A stretch of DNA of 64,000 nt from Lentisphaerota bacterium. Its GTDB lineage: Bacteria > Verrucomicrobiota > Kiritimatiellia > UBA8416 > VGWJ01. The position numbers were made by a program, and so were the translations under genes. Of this stretch, positions 44,050 through 53,949 are shown piece by piece. The notes beneath the pieces were generated by a model. The model did not search any database and was not told the DNA's origin. It saw only the letters and a list, made by a program, of their open reading frames with translations. How positions within the stretch are numbered: position 1 is the stretch's first letter; each line of letters opens with the position of its first letter. Location of the stretch: contig VGWJ01000004.1 in NCBI GenBank assembly GCA_016873635.1, positions 23,473-87,472 on the forward strand. Direction: 5' to 3'.

Positions 44050-46542
44050 TCACATGTTCCGCCACCGCACGCGGACGGCGTCCAGGCGGGCCGTATCGCC
44101 CCGCAGCACCACGTCCCGCGAGCCTCCCGGGAGCAGGTCGAAGCAACGGTCTTCGGTAGCGAGCCCCGCGGGCGGATCCACCCGGACAAAGTGGGCGAAC
44201 ACGTCCGTGGAGAGCCGCAGCGCGGCGCGGCATTTGGAGCGCCTTACGACCTTCGCGGCGACCTTCGCGGGCGGCATCTTGACCGACCTGAAGTTCATGA
44301 AGAAGAAGACGTTTTCCGCGACCGTTCCGCCGTCGGGGCCGGCCAGCCGCGCGTGGTAGAAGTCGCCGCTGCGCATGAGGGTCATGCGCTCCATGAGGCA
44401 GCGCAGCGACGCGTTCGCCGGTATGTTCACCTTCTTCGCCGTCCGCGAACGGACCTTCCCCTCGAAAGACATCAGCGCACACTCCAGCGTGCCCCGGATG
44501 CGGGCCAGGGTGTCGTTGACGACCCAGGTCGATACGCCGCACTCCTCCTCCTTGATCGACACCAGCACCGGCGCGCAGGCCCGGCGGACGGCGTCGTAGG
44601 ACGCCTTCCTGCGCAGGTAGTAGTCCACGACGGACCACCCGATCTCGCCCCAGGCGTCCGGGAACATCCAGAACATGCTGCCCCCGCAGGCGAACTTGCG
44701 CCTGCGCGCCTGCTCGGTGGCGGTCTTGAGCGCCTCGGCCTGCAGAAGCTGCGAGGCGTCGACTAGCTGCTCCAGGTTCATGGCCGACGAGTCGCCGGCC
44801 AGCAGATCGACGGCCGCCAGAACCTTCAGGCCGCCGACCCTCTGCCGCACGGTGAAACCGTGGGCGTTGGTGTGGAAGCGGAAACCCTCGGCGTCAACCG
44901 CCCGCTGGTCTGCGGGCAGATAGTCGCGGATGGATTCCACCGCGGGCATGCCGAAATAGCCGTACTCCGAGTTGAACGTGCAGTGCGCGCGCCGGTAGTT
45001 GCGGTAGTCGATCTGCTCGTTGCCGCCGGAGGCGATGCTGACCGACCACCAGTGCTGGTCGCCCCGGTCTTCGTCGTTGGCGTCCTTTCCGCCCCACGGG
45101 CTGGTGGGGCGGTACGGGCGGTCCGGGTCGAGGGTCCTGAGCAGCCCCGGGATCAGATCGTGCTCGAGGACCAGGCTGGCGTTGGATTCGCAGCCGGAAT
45201 ACCAGTTGCTGTCGAAAGCCCAGTCGGTTTCGTTGCTGCCGCACCACAGGGCGATGGAGGGATGGTTGCGCAGGCGCGGCACCGCCGCGTTGATTTCGTC
45301 GGCGATCTGCCGTCTGAAACCGGCGTCGTCCCCGGGGTAGATGAAGCACGCCATCATGAAGTCGTGCCACAGCAGGATGCCGTTCGCGTCGCAGAAGTCG
45401 TAGAAATCGTCCTCTTCGAAGATCCCGCCGCCCCAGACGCGCAGCATGTTGATGTTGGCGTCGCGCGCGAGCGTGAGCACCCGCCGCCGTTTCTCCGGCG
45501 TCACGCGCGCCACGATGCAATCCAGCGGCGCCCAGTTGGCGCCGTTGATGAAGCATTTCTCGCCGTTGACGACGAACGTGAACGTCTTCCCGCCCGGCGC
45601 GCCCTTCAGCGGCTTCTGCTCGATCGCGATCTCGCGGATGCCGAAGCGGACGGTGCGGACCCCGCAGGCGGTTCTGCCGCGCGAGAGCCGCGCCTTGAGC
45701 GCGTACAGGTTTGCCGCGCCCAGCGGACGCGGCCACCACAGCCGCGGACGCGCCGCCTTGAAGGCGCTTTCCACGCGCGTCCGCCCCGGCGGCAGCGCCT
45801 TCAGGGACAGCGCGCGGCGGCCGATCCCGGGAATCGCCAACGCCAGCGCGGCATCCGCGGGCGGGCCGGCGACGTTCTCCACCTCGGCCGACACCGTGAC
45901 AACCGCCCTGCCCTTTCCCGCGAGCCGGGTGCGGACCCAGACATCGCGCAGGACCACGGCGTCGAGAATCTCCAGCCGCACGGGGCGCCAGATGCCGCAG
46001 TTGACCAGCCGCGGCGCCCAGTCCCAGCCGAAGGTGAAGGCCGCCTTGCGCACCCAGATGCTCTCGCTTGCGCCCTTGCCGTACTTCTCCCGCGGCTTGC
46101 TCTTCGCCAGGGCCGCGCCGGCGTCGAGGCGGACGATCAGCTCGTTATCGCCGGCGCGCAGCGCGCCGGTCACGTCGAAGCGGTGCGCGATCAGCGCGTT
46201 GGCGGCGCGGCCGATCTCGACGCCGTTGAGCCACAGCACCGCGTTCAGGTCGAGCCCCTCGCAGACCAGTTCGGCCCGCGCGCCGCTTCCGCCGTCGTGC
46301 GCGAACCTCCGCCGGAACCACCAGCAGCGCTCCTCGACCCAGGCGCATTCCGGGGCGTTGCGGTCGTACAGCGGTTCCTTGATACGGCCGTGTCGAAGGA
46401 GGTCCATGTGCACCTCGCCGGGGACAACGGCTTCGAGGGCCGCGCCCCAGGCCGGCGCCGGCGGCAACGCTTCGCCCTCCCCGCCGCGCGTCAGGGGAGC
46501 CTCCAGAAGCTGCCAGGAGCCGTTCAGGTCTATCGTTCGCAT
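44050..46542 (-). CDS. Glycoside hydrolase family 2, beta-mannosidase-like
   Basis: About 830 residues. A sugar-binding jelly roll at the N-terminus (LNGSWQLLEAP ... LNAVLWLNGVEIG), an immunoglobulin-like domain, and the catalytic barrel from ~285. Acid/base glutamate lies in WCGSNETDW and the nucleophile in FNSEYGYFGMP. The W-G-G-G-I-F-E-E-D-D-F-Y and FMMACFIYP patterns favour beta-mannosidase over beta-galactosidase. Start set at the ATG at 46542 (GAGG nine bases upstream); ATG 46551 is possible. No signal peptide. It is the first gene of the pair with the esterase. Confidence 0.88.
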   Translation of the reverse strand: MRTIDLNGSWQLLEAPLTRGGEGEALPPAPAWGAALEAVVPGEVHMDLLRHGRIKEPLYDRNAPECAWVEERCWWFRRRFAHDGGSGARAELVCEGLDLNAVLWLNGVEIGRAANALIAHRFDVTGALRAGDNELIVRLDAGAALAKSKPREKYGKGASESIWVRKAAFTFGWDWAPRLVNCGIWRPVRLEILDAVVLRDVWVRTRLAGKGRAVVTVSAEVENVAGPPADAALALAIPGIGRRALSLKALPPGRTRVESAFKAARPRLWWPRPLGAANLYALKARLSRGRTACGVRTVRFGIREIAIEQKPLKGAPGGKTFTFVVNGEKCFINGANWAPLDCIVARVTPEKRRRVLTLARDANINMLRVWGGGIFEEDDFYDFCDANGILLWHDFMMACFIYPGDDAGFRRQIADEINAAVPRLRNHPSIALWCGSNETDWAFDSNWYSGCESNASLVLEHDLIPGLLRTLDPDRPYRPTSPWGGKDANDEDRGDQHWWSVSIASGGNEQIDYRNYRRAHCTFNSEYGYFGMPAVESIRDYLPADQRAVDAEGFRFHTNAHGFTVRQRVGGLKVLAAVDLLAGDSSAMNLEQLVDASQLLQAEALKTATEQARRRKFACGGSMFWMFPDAWGEIGWSVVDYYLRRKASYDAVRRACAPVLVSIKEEECGVSTWVVNDTLARIRGTLECALMSFEGKVRSRTAKKVNIPANASLRCLMERMTLMRSGDFYHARLAGPDGGTVAENVFFFMNFRSVKMPPAKVAAKVVRRSKCRAALRLSTDVFAHFVRVDPPAGLATEDRCFDLLPGGSRDVVLRGDTARLDAVRVRWRNM

Positions 46543-46672
46543 GGGAGCCATCCTCACTTGCCCGCCGCCGCCTGATCCGTCCGCGACGCCCGGAAAGCCT
46601 CAAAGGATAGACGGCGCGGACCCCAACGCAACGCAAAAAGAGGCCACACGCAAAAAGAGCGCACGAGATGTG

Positions 46673-46701
46673 TTGACACGTTTCCGGAAATCGTGATGCT
46701 C
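46673..46701 (+). promoter_or_regulatory. Promoter with embedded operator-like palindrome upstream of the GH4 gene
   Basis: TTGACA at 46673-46678 is a perfect -35 box; a poor -10 (GATGCT) follows at 46695-46700. The spacer contains the perfect palindrome TTTCCGGAAA (46681-46690), extended by CACG and CGTG with a one-base offset. Placement inside the spacer suggests a repressor site, for example of the LacI family. No regulator gene is adjacent. Confidence 0.5.
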
Positions 46702-46775
46702 ACGGGGTTTGTGTCCGGCACGGAGGTGCGGAGGGGCGCGACCCCGGCCAACCGGACGAAAAGGAGTCAAGGCAG

Positions 46776-48128
46776 GTGAAGAAAGTGACTTTGCTGGGCG
46801 CCGGAAGCGGATTCACCCAACCGCTGTTCACGGACATCCTGAACATTGAGGGCCTCGACGAGGGAATCATCGGCCTGGTGGACATCGACCGCGAGCGCCT
46901 CGACGTGAACGTCAGGCTGATGCGGCGCATCCTGGAGCTGATGAAGAAGACGGGGTGGCGCATCGAGGCCTCCACGGATCGCCGCAGGATCCTGCCCGGA
47001 ACGGACTACCTCATCAGCACGATCGAGGTTTCCGGCGTGGCCTGCGTGCGGTTCGACAACGATATCCCGCTGAAATACGGCATCGACCAGTGCATCGGCG
47101 ACACGATCGGCCCCGGCGGCGTCATGAAGGCCATGCGCACCCTGCCGCCTTTCCTGCAGATCCTGGAAGACGCCGCCAGGCTGTGCCCCGGCGCGCTGAT
47201 CCTTAACTACACCAACCCCATGTCCATCATGACCCTCGGCGCGGTCCGCGCCACGAACCAGCCCTTTGTGGGGCTCTGCCACTCGGTGCAGGGCAACTCG
47301 CGCCAGATCGCCCGCATTCTCGACGTCCCCTACGACGAGCTGGAGTGGAAATGCGCCGGAATCAATCACATGGCCTGGTTCACGCACCTGCGCTGGAAGG
47401 GCCGCGACATGCACGCGCGCCTGCGCGCGGCGGCGGAACGTCCGGACACGATCGAAGAGTTTCCGGTGCGCACGGACCTGATCAGGAACCTCGGCTACTT
47501 CTCGACGGAAAGCTGCGGCCATTACTCCGAGTACGTCCCCTACTACCGCAAGCGCAAGGATCTGATCAAGCTGCACTGCCGCGCCGGCTTCAGGGGCGGC
47601 ACCGGCTTCTACGCCGGCAACTGGCCCAAGTGGCGCAAGGACACCGACAAGGCCCGCCGGGAGATGGCCGACGGCAAGCGGCCCATACACCTGGGCCGCG
47701 GGCTTGAGTACGCGGCCGACATCATTGAGGCGCACGCCTTCGACCGCGGGAAAGTGGTCTATGCCTCCGTCAGGAACACCGGCCTCATTCCCAACCTGCC
47801 GCGGACCGGCGTGGTGGAAGTGGCCACGCTGGTGGATCGCGGAGGATTCCAGCCGACCTATTTCGGGGACCTGCCGGAGCAGTGCGCCGCGCTGTGCCGC
47901 GCCAACATGGCGGTCTTCGAACTGTGCGTGCAGGGCATCCTGAACAGGGACCGCGAAGCCGTGATTCACGCCATGATGATGGACCCGCTCTCGGCGGCGG
48001 TTTGTTCGCTGTCCGAAATCCGCGCCATGGCCGAAGAGCTCTTCGCGGCCGAGAAACGCTTCATCCCGGACTGGTGCGCCAAACCGGAAGCGCCCCGGCC
48101 CGCGCGGAAGAAAGCCCGGAAGGCATAG
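46776..48128 (+). CDS. Glycoside hydrolase family 4, alpha-galactosidase-like
   Basis: 450 residues from the GTG at 46776. The N-terminal Rossmann fold LLGAGSG binds NAD; GINHMAWF at about 193-200 and the CHS triad at 168-170 (VGLCHSVQG) are GH4 features. CHS is typical of the MelA alpha-galactosidase group. Such enzymes use NAD and a divalent metal in an oxidation-elimination mechanism and act in the cytoplasm. Divergent from the GH2 gene across a 233-base region that carries an operator-like palindrome. Confidence 0.88.
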   Translation: MKKVTLLGAGSGFTQPLFTDILNIEGLDEGIIGLVDIDRERLDVNVRLMRRILELMKKTGWRIEASTDRRRILPGTDYLISTIEVSGVACVRFDNDIPLKYGIDQCIGDTIGPGGVMKAMRTLPPFLQILEDAARLCPGALILNYTNPMSIMTLGAVRATNQPFVGLCHSVQGNSRQIARILDVPYDELEWKCAGINHMAWFTHLRWKGRDMHARLRAAAERPDTIEEFPVRTDLIRNLGYFSTESCGHYSEYVPYYRKRKDLIKLHCRAGFRGGTGFYAGNWPKWRKDTDKARREMADGKRPIHLGRGLEYAADIIEAHAFDRGKVVYASVRNTGLIPNLPRTGVVEVATLVDRGGFQPTYFGDLPEQCAALCRANMAVFELCVQGILNRDREAVIHAMMMDPLSAAVCSLSEIRAMAEELFAAEKRFIPDWCAKPEAPRPARKKARKA

Positions 48129-48203
48129 CCCGACCCGCACGGCCGGTTCATCCCGGTGTTCCCGGCGGGAAGCTGAAGTCCGGGCGGCCGTGCGCGAAAC
48201 GCA

Positions 48204-49481
48204 TTAGAACTCCTCAACCACCGGCTCGCCGTTCAGCCAGGCGATCATGTTCAGAACCAGGTAGTTCCAGTTCTGGAAGCCGGCGTTGAGGATCGGTGCG
48301 CCGTTTTCGGGCTGGTAGTACTCGTGCAGGGCGCCGCACTTCTCCAGGTCGGAGCCGAACAGGGCGACGGTCTTCCGGGCCAGTTCGCGGGCGTCGTCGG
48401 CAAAGCCGCAGCGGACCAGGCCGCGGAAGACCAGGTAGTTCGAAATCCCCCAGATCGGGCCCAGCCAGGACGACGGATTGCCCGAGGCGCGCAGGTTGTA
48501 CATCTTCTCCATGCGCGACAGCGTCCGCACGCCGAACGGGGCGTTGAAGGTGCGGGTGTCCCGGTAGTGTTCCTTCACCATGCGTTCCGCCTGTTCCGGC
48601 GTGGCAATTCCCGCCCACATGGCCAGAAAGCCCGACCAGACGCCGATCCGCTGGATCAGGCACGGCCAGTCGCGCGGCTGGCCGGAATGCGCGGTCCATT
48701 TCCGCCTCCCGACCGGCATAAGGTTCAGATCGACGCTGTAGTAGAAGCCGTCCCGTTCATCCCAGCAGTGCTCCCGCACCGCCTTCAGCAGCGCATCGGC
48801 GTCGGCCCGGTATTGCGCGGAAACTTCATTCAGACCGGCCTGCTCCAGCAGGTACACCAGGGCCAGCAACTCCTTGTACATCAGGCAGTTAAGGTAGATG
48901 GAGCCGCTGCTGCGCGGCGGACGGCCGCAGGTGCAGGGATCGTTGTCCACCCCGATTGCGGAATCGTCCTGCCAGAAGTACACGCCGCAGCCGTGGCGAT
49001 GGTGGTTGCGGTAGTTGTTCACGAAGTACTGCAGATACATCAGGTCCTCGCGCAGCCAGTCGACGTCGCCGCCGTTCTGCTGCACGATGAAGGCGGCGTG
49101 CTGGGCCAGGCAGGGCTTGTGCATGTTCTGCGCGTAGAAGTCGGCCGGCGTCTTGTTCCCCGCGCGGTTCACCCAGATGGGCACCCAGCCGACGCACGAC
49201 GTCCGCTTCGCGAATTCCAGCCAGTTCTGAATGCAGCCCCGTTCGTAGCCGGTCAGCTTCTCGACCTCGGCCGGCGGATCGCCCTGCCGCCGGAGGATCT
49301 GGCGCAGCGCCACGTCGGTCAGCCACGAATCCCAGTCCCAGAGCACGTCACAGTACTGGGCGCTGCCGGGCGTCAGAAACGGGTATTTGATTTCGCCGTC
49401 CGGCTCGCGGTACATGAGCTGGTAGTCCTTGCCGGTGAACTCGACGATGCGCCGGACGTGCCGTGCCAGTGCGTTGTCCAT
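48204..49481 (-). CDS. MGH1/GH63-like alpha-glycosidase
   Basis: 425 residues from the ATG at 49481 (GGGAG upstream); an ATG at 49526 would add 15 residues. The (alpha/alpha)6-barrel motifs WDWDSW, YFWQDDSAIGVDND and GPIWGISNYLVFRGL are those of the trehalase/GH37/GH63 clan. No signal peptide. The natural substrate cannot be deduced. It is divergent from the heparinase-like gene and convergent with the GH4 gene. Confidence 0.8.
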   Translation of the reverse strand: MDNALARHVRRIVEFTGKDYQLMYREPDGEIKYPFLTPGSAQYCDVLWDWDSWLTDVALRQILRRQGDPPAEVEKLTGYERGCIQNWLEFAKRTSCVGWVPIWVNRAGNKTPADFYAQNMHKPCLAQHAAFIVQQNGGDVDWLREDLMYLQYFVNNYRNHHRHGCGVYFWQDDSAIGVDNDPCTCGRPPRSSGSIYLNCLMYKELLALVYLLEQAGLNEVSAQYRADADALLKAVREHCWDERDGFYYSVDLNLMPVGRRKWTAHSGQPRDWPCLIQRIGVWSGFLAMWAGIATPEQAERMVKEHYRDTRTFNAPFGVRTLSRMEKMYNLRASGNPSSWLGPIWGISNYLVFRGLVRCGFADDARELARKTVALFGSDLEKCGALHEYYQPENGAPILNAGFQNWNYLVLNMIAWLNGEPVVEEF

Positions 49482-49629
49482 GGCTTCACTCCCAGGGGTG
49501 CGGGCGAGAAACTCCCCGCGTTTCATTCCGCCGACCGTATGCACGTATGACCGGGCAAAGTCAACGCCGTTCCGGCCTCTTCTCCGCGCTTGTTTGCGGC
49601 GCCGTCCGGATGATACAGTCCCCCGGAAC

Positions 49630-52014
49630 ATGAACCAACCGCTCCTGGTCCCCGATCTCCCCGCGCTCAAACGCAAGTTCGCCGACCCGCCGCCGCTGCT
49701 GGCCCGCTGCCATGCGCGTTTCCGGGACCGGCTGGCCGTGGACGGCGAGTTCCGCCGTCATAACATTTTCCTCAATGCGCTGCTGGGCGACCCGGCAGCC
49801 GTGGCCGAAGCCAAGGGAGAGATCGTGATGCTGGCCCTGAATCCCGCGATCCTCTCGCACAACCGGCCCGCGGCGCGAACGTCGTCCGACACCCTCGACA
49901 ACCACATCTGGTGCGTCGCGCCGCGCGCCATGCGCCTGGCCGCCTACTTCACCTGGCTCGACCTGCACGGCGCGTGGACGCCGCAGGAGCGCCGCATGGT
50001 GGGCACGGGGCTGATGGACTTCTTCGACACCTATACCGTCCCGGTCCTGCGCGCGCGCGCGCCCGGCGGGCATAACCAGCATCTCTCGATGACCCTGTGC
50101 AGCGCCGTAACCGGGCACGCCTTCGCGGAGGTCAACGGCGTGGCCGGGCGCGCCCGGGCCCTGCGCGAGTGGACGCTGCCCAAGCTCAGGCGCACGCTGG
50201 GCATGATGCATGCCTGCGGATATACCGGGGAAGGCTCGACCTACCAGTCCGACGTGGTCGCCGCGCTGGTCATGTGGGCCGGCGTGTTCCTGCAGCAGAT
50301 CGGCGAAAGCGACGTCTGGAACCGCTCCTGGCCGCCGGGCGGCTGGCGCATGGCCGACACGTTCCGCGTGGAGGCGGCCATGGGTGGTTGCGGCGGCCTG
50401 CTGCCGCCCTGGGACGACTACGGCTGGCAGCGCATCCACAACCTGGCCGCGCGCACGCTCTGGGCCGGCCTTTCCGGAAACCTGGCCTTGCTGCAGGCCG
50501 CCGAAACCGTCTGGGACGAGCAGCACAATCTCGCCTGGCGGCCGGACGACCGCCTGTGGACGCTGCTGTATTGGCCGGAGGAACGCGCGCCGTGCCCCGC
50601 TCCCGGGACGCCGCACGAAGACACCCCGCCGTCCGCCGTCCGGCAGGCAGCGGACAACCGGCAGCCGACAGACTCGCCTGTCCTCACCGGCTGGTCCATC
50701 CCCGCGGTGGCCGCGGCCATCGAGCACCTGCCGCGGCGGCTGCGCGTGATGGCCGTGTGGGACCGCTGTTCAGGCGGCGTGCAGGCCGTGGGACGCGCAC
50801 AGGTGAATCCCAACCACCTGATCGTGGACCTGGACGGCGAGCCGATCACCGCCGACGGCTGGCAACACGGCGGCGAACGCCTCTTCGCGGACGCCGCGAT
50901 GGACCGTTCCCTGCAGGCCTTTTCACCGGTGGAGCAGGAGATGATTGCCCGGCAGTACGGCAGCCTGGAGGCCTGGTCCCTGCGCTCGCAGCAGGGGTTT
51001 CTGGGCGCGTCCTGCGCGATCGTGATCGACGGCTGGGATAGCTACTTCCCGCGCTGGGAGCGCGAGGGGCGGCTTGTCTTCGAGCGGCGGGCGGGCGGGC
51101 GCCACACGTTCGCCGCCGAGGCCGCGGCGTATTACCAGCCGGCCTTCGACGTTACGCGCATGCGGCGCACGGTTTCGATGAACGAAGGGGGGGTGATCTG
51201 GGTGGCGGACGATCTGCGCGCCGCGTCCGCGCACGACTTCACGTGGCGCGTCTGGCTGCGGCGCGGCGCGCGCGCCACCGGCCCGCGCCGGGTGCGGCTT
51301 GACCTGCGCTCCGGCCGCGGCGTCACCTTCGCCTGGCTGATCGAGGCGGACGGCGGGACGGAACGCGGCGGATCCGTCGCCTGCCTGAGCGTGCCGGCGT
51401 TTCCGGCCTCCCACGGCTTCAACGCCCCCTGGCCGGATCAGGGCAGCGAGCGCTGCGATCTGACCGCCGCGGGGCGCGCGGTGCGGTTCGTGACCTGCGT
51501 CCTGCCCGAAGGTTCGGGCGCGCTCGCCGTCGCGCGGATCGCCGACGGCGCGTGGGAAGCGACATGGGAAGGCGGCGCGGACCGCTTCGAGCTGCCCCCC
51601 GAAATCGCGGAACTGCCCGACGCGGCGCCTGTCGCCGGCGACCAGGGCCTTCAGGCGGAAACGACCTGCGATCTGGACGACACGCCCTACGGGCTGCTCG
51701 ACGAGCCCGACGCGGGGTTGCTGGCCGCGCTGGACAGCCCGCCCGCCGGGGAATGGCGCCGCACCGGCGCGGTCATGCAGACGCTCGCCGCGCGCGGCAA
51801 ACGCGAGGCGCTGCCCGGGATGGCCGCGCTGCTGCTCGACGCCCGGCAGAACTACACGGTTCACTCCGTGGCCGCCTGGTGCCTGGGACGCGCGCGCTAC
51901 GCGCCGGCGGCGGATGTCCTGCGCCGCATGACGCACATTCCCGAGGTCAACACCGCCGCCCGCGCCCGCTGGGCCCTGGAGCGGATCGAAGGCCCGTCAC
52001 TTCACGGCCGGTAG
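49630..52014 (+). CDS. Heparinase II/III-like protein with C-terminal HEAT-like repeats
   Basis: 794 residues. N-terminal (alpha/alpha) toroid (about 60-330) with GHNQHLSMTL and CGYTGEGSTYQSD, then a beta-sandwich region (about 390-680: VIDGWDSYFPRW, AAYYQPAFDV). The C-terminal 60 residues look like HEAT repeats (LLDARQNYTVHSVAAWCLGRA). The family assignment is based on overall pattern and is moderate; polysaccharide lyase activity is likely but the substrate is not readable. No clear signal peptide, unusual for an extracellular lyase. Its 3' end overlaps that of the carbamate kinase gene by 13 bases. Confidence 0.6.
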   Translation: MNQPLLVPDLPALKRKFADPPPLLARCHARFRDRLAVDGEFRRHNIFLNALLGDPAAVAEAKGEIVMLALNPAILSHNRPAARTSSDTLDNHIWCVAPRAMRLAAYFTWLDLHGAWTPQERRMVGTGLMDFFDTYTVPVLRARAPGGHNQHLSMTLCSAVTGHAFAEVNGVAGRARALREWTLPKLRRTLGMMHACGYTGEGSTYQSDVVAALVMWAGVFLQQIGESDVWNRSWPPGGWRMADTFRVEAAMGGCGGLLPPWDDYGWQRIHNLAARTLWAGLSGNLALLQAAETVWDEQHNLAWRPDDRLWTLLYWPEERAPCPAPGTPHEDTPPSAVRQAADNRQPTDSPVLTGWSIPAVAAAIEHLPRRLRVMAVWDRCSGGVQAVGRAQVNPNHLIVDLDGEPITADGWQHGGERLFADAAMDRSLQAFSPVEQEMIARQYGSLEAWSLRSQQGFLGASCAIVIDGWDSYFPRWEREGRLVFERRAGGRHTFAAEAAAYYQPAFDVTRMRRTVSMNEGGVIWVADDLRAASAHDFTWRVWLRRGARATGPRRVRLDLRSGRGVTFAWLIEADGGTERGGSVACLSVPAFPASHGFNAPWPDQGSERCDLTAAGRAVRFVTCVLPEGSGALAVARIADGAWEATWEGGADRFELPPEIAELPDAAPVAGDQGLQAETTCDLDDTPYGLLDEPDAGLLAALDSPPAGEWRRTGAVMQTLAARGKREALPGMAALLLDARQNYTVHSVAAWCLGRARYAPAADVLRRMTHIPEVNTAARARWALERIEGPSLHGR

Positions 52015-52991
52015 AACTCCGTGCCGTCCCTGCCGTCCAGCGCGGCGTCCAGACGGTCGGGGCGCGTGATGATGGCCCGCCGGCCCTTGCCGCTGTTTTC
52101 AAGGAATTCCACCACGCCCCGCACCTTGGGGCCGATGCTGCCGGCGGGGAACTGCCCCTCCTCCAGGTAGCGCTTCGCCTCCTCCACGGTCACGCGATCC
52201 AGGTTCACCTGCCGGTCCGTGCCGAAGTTCAGGGCCACCTTGGCGGTGGGCATCAGAATGATCAGCATCTGCGCTTCGGTTTCCGTGGCCAGCAGTCCGG
52301 AGGTCAGGTCCTTGTCGATCACGGCTTCAATACCCTCGTAGTCGCCGTCGTCTCTGACCCGGATGGGGATCCCGCCGCCGCCGGCGGCGATCACGATGTT
52401 GCCCTCGCGGGCCGCGTGCCGGATCATGTGCCGCTGCACCGCCTTGACGGGCCGGGGGCTGGGCACCACCCGGCGGTAGCCGCGGCCCGCGTCCTCCACG
52501 ATCTTCCAGCCGTACCTGGCCTGCATGGCCTCGGCCTCTTCCCTGGTCATGAAGGTGCCGATGGGCTTCGACGGGTTCAGGAACGCCGGGTCGTCGCGCT
52601 CGACGATCACCTGGGTGATGACCGTGACCACATAGCGGTAGATGTCACGCCGCCGCAGGTGATTGAGCAGGGTCTGCTGCAGGAAATAGCCCATGTTCCC
52701 CTGCGTCTCCGCCACCAGCACGTCCAGGGGCATTCCCGGCACGATCTCCCGGGCCCGCTCGTGGCGGATCATCTGCTGGCCGACCTGCGGGCCGTTGCCG
52801 TGGGTGATGATGATGTTGTAGTCGCGCTCCACCAGGCTCATGAGGTGCCCGCAGATGGTCTCGGCGTTGCGCCTCTGCTCCTCAACGCTGCCCGATCCGC
52901 CGACCTGAATCAGCGCGTTGCCGCCCAGCGCGACCAGCACCATCTCGCGGTCGCTGCGGTAAAGGTCGCGGTTGACTTTGTCCTTCTCCAT
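52002..52991 (-). CDS. arcC: Carbamate kinase
   Basis: 329 residues of the amino-acid kinase fold. VALGGNALIQ, ITHGNGPQVGQ, VPSPRP and AAGGGGIPI are the family motifs; VIDKDLTSGLLA is the ATP-site motif. Makes ATP from carbamoyl phosphate. No arcA, arcB or other carbamoyl-phosphate gene is close, so the pathway (arginine or purine/agmatine catabolism) cannot be told. Confidence 0.93.
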   Translation of the reverse strand: MEKDKVNRDLYRSDREMVLVALGGNALIQVGGSGSVEEQRRNAETICGHLMSLVERDYNIIITHGNGPQVGQQMIRHERAREIVPGMPLDVLVAETQGNMGYFLQQTLLNHLRRRDIYRYVVTVITQVIVERDDPAFLNPSKPIGTFMTREEAEAMQARYGWKIVEDAGRGYRRVVPSPRPVKAVQRHMIRHAAREGNIVIAAGGGGIPIRVRDDGDYEGIEAVIDKDLTSGLLATETEAQMLIILMPTAKVALNFGTDRQVNLDRVTVEEAKRYLEEGQFPAGSIGPKVRGVVEFLENSGKGRRAIITRPDRLDAALDGRDGTEFYRP

Positions 52992-53064
52992 GACCCGGCT
53001 CCCTGCCGCTTCCGATCCGATTCGCCGTCACCTTCTATCATAGCACCCGACGGCTCCGCCGGCA

Positions 53065-53101
53065 ATCGCGGCTGTTTGGTGGCATCGCGGCTGTTTGGTG
53101 G
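53065..53101. repeat. 19-bp tandem repeat in the arcC/OMP intergenic region
   Basis: ATCGCGGCTGTTTGGTGGC is present twice in tandem (53065-53083 and 53084-53101, the last base differing). It lies in the divergent promoter region of arcC and the outer-membrane-like gene and could affect either. Confidence 0.75.
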
Positions 53102-53162
53102 TTGCAGGCGGGCGCCGCTGCCGGTACTATACGGCGAGATCGTCTTCAAACCGGAGGCTGCA

Positions 53163-53933
53163 ATGCGAAGGTTTATTCAGATCCTCTCGGCAGCGCTCAT
53201 GCTCCTGCTCAGCCGCCCGGCCTCAGCCGCATCCGCGACCGGCTACGACGCGTTTCTGCCCGGATCCGAGACGCCCAAGTCGGGGTACGACCTCGTGGGT
53301 TTTGACGCCCTGTTCCCGGAGGGCGAGTTGTGGCAGAGCGGTTTCACCGCCGAGGCCCAGATCGGCGCCTCGCTTTTCAAGTACGCTTCCCTGGGCATCG
53401 GCTTCGGGCTCGGCAGCCTGATCATGGACGAGGAACTCATGCTCGCTCGCGCCGCGCCGCTGGTTCCGAACGACCGCGCCGACTACTATACGCTTTCCAT
53501 CCGGGGCAACACCGTCGCGTTCAGCGTCGGACCGTCGGTCTGGATCGAAACCTTCCCCGCCTCTTTCATGGCCGTCACCGTCGAGGCCGGCCTCCGCTAC
53601 GCCTACTTCCCGCTCACGCCGAGCGTGGAAGGCGAGAAGGAAGACACGCTCGGGCCGAAAGAGGACGAGATCGAAATCATGGGCGAAGAGATCGAGTGGG
53701 AGCGGATAGAATACACGACGGAGTACGGCGAGGAGATCGAGATCAACAGCGCCGTCTACGGCCGCGTGGGGCTGCAGATCGAGCTCGGGCGGCCCGGCGA
53801 TATCGCCGGTTTCCTCGGCGTGGCCAAGATCCTGGATATCGCGCCCCCGGAGGCGACATTCCGGGGAATCAGCCTCGGTTTGTACGGGGTGCAAGGCCTG
53901 GCGGGCCGCGTGGGTTTCCGCACCGTCTGGTAG
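53163..53933 (+). CDS. Secreted outer-membrane beta-barrel-like protein 1
   Basis: 256 residues, no family recognised. A signal peptide (MRRFIQILSAALMLLLSRPASAASA) is followed by alternating hydrophobic strands rich in glycine and aromatics (FTAEAQIGASLFKYASLGIGFG), and the chain ends in FRTVW, an aromatic terminal residue as recognised by the BAM complex. An acidic loop lies at about 155-190. It shares this layout with the next gene. Confidence 0.55.
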   Translation: MRRFIQILSAALMLLLSRPASAASATGYDAFLPGSETPKSGYDLVGFDALFPEGELWQSGFTAEAQIGASLFKYASLGIGFGLGSLIMDEELMLARAAPLVPNDRADYYTLSIRGNTVAFSVGPSVWIETFPASFMAVTVEAGLRYAYFPLTPSVEGEKEDTLGPKEDEIEIMGEEIEWERIEYTTEYGEEIEINSAVYGRVGLQIELGRPGDIAGFLGVAKILDIAPPEATFRGISLGLYGVQGLAGRVGFRTVW

Positions 53934-53949
53934 CCGCGCCCGGCAATGA

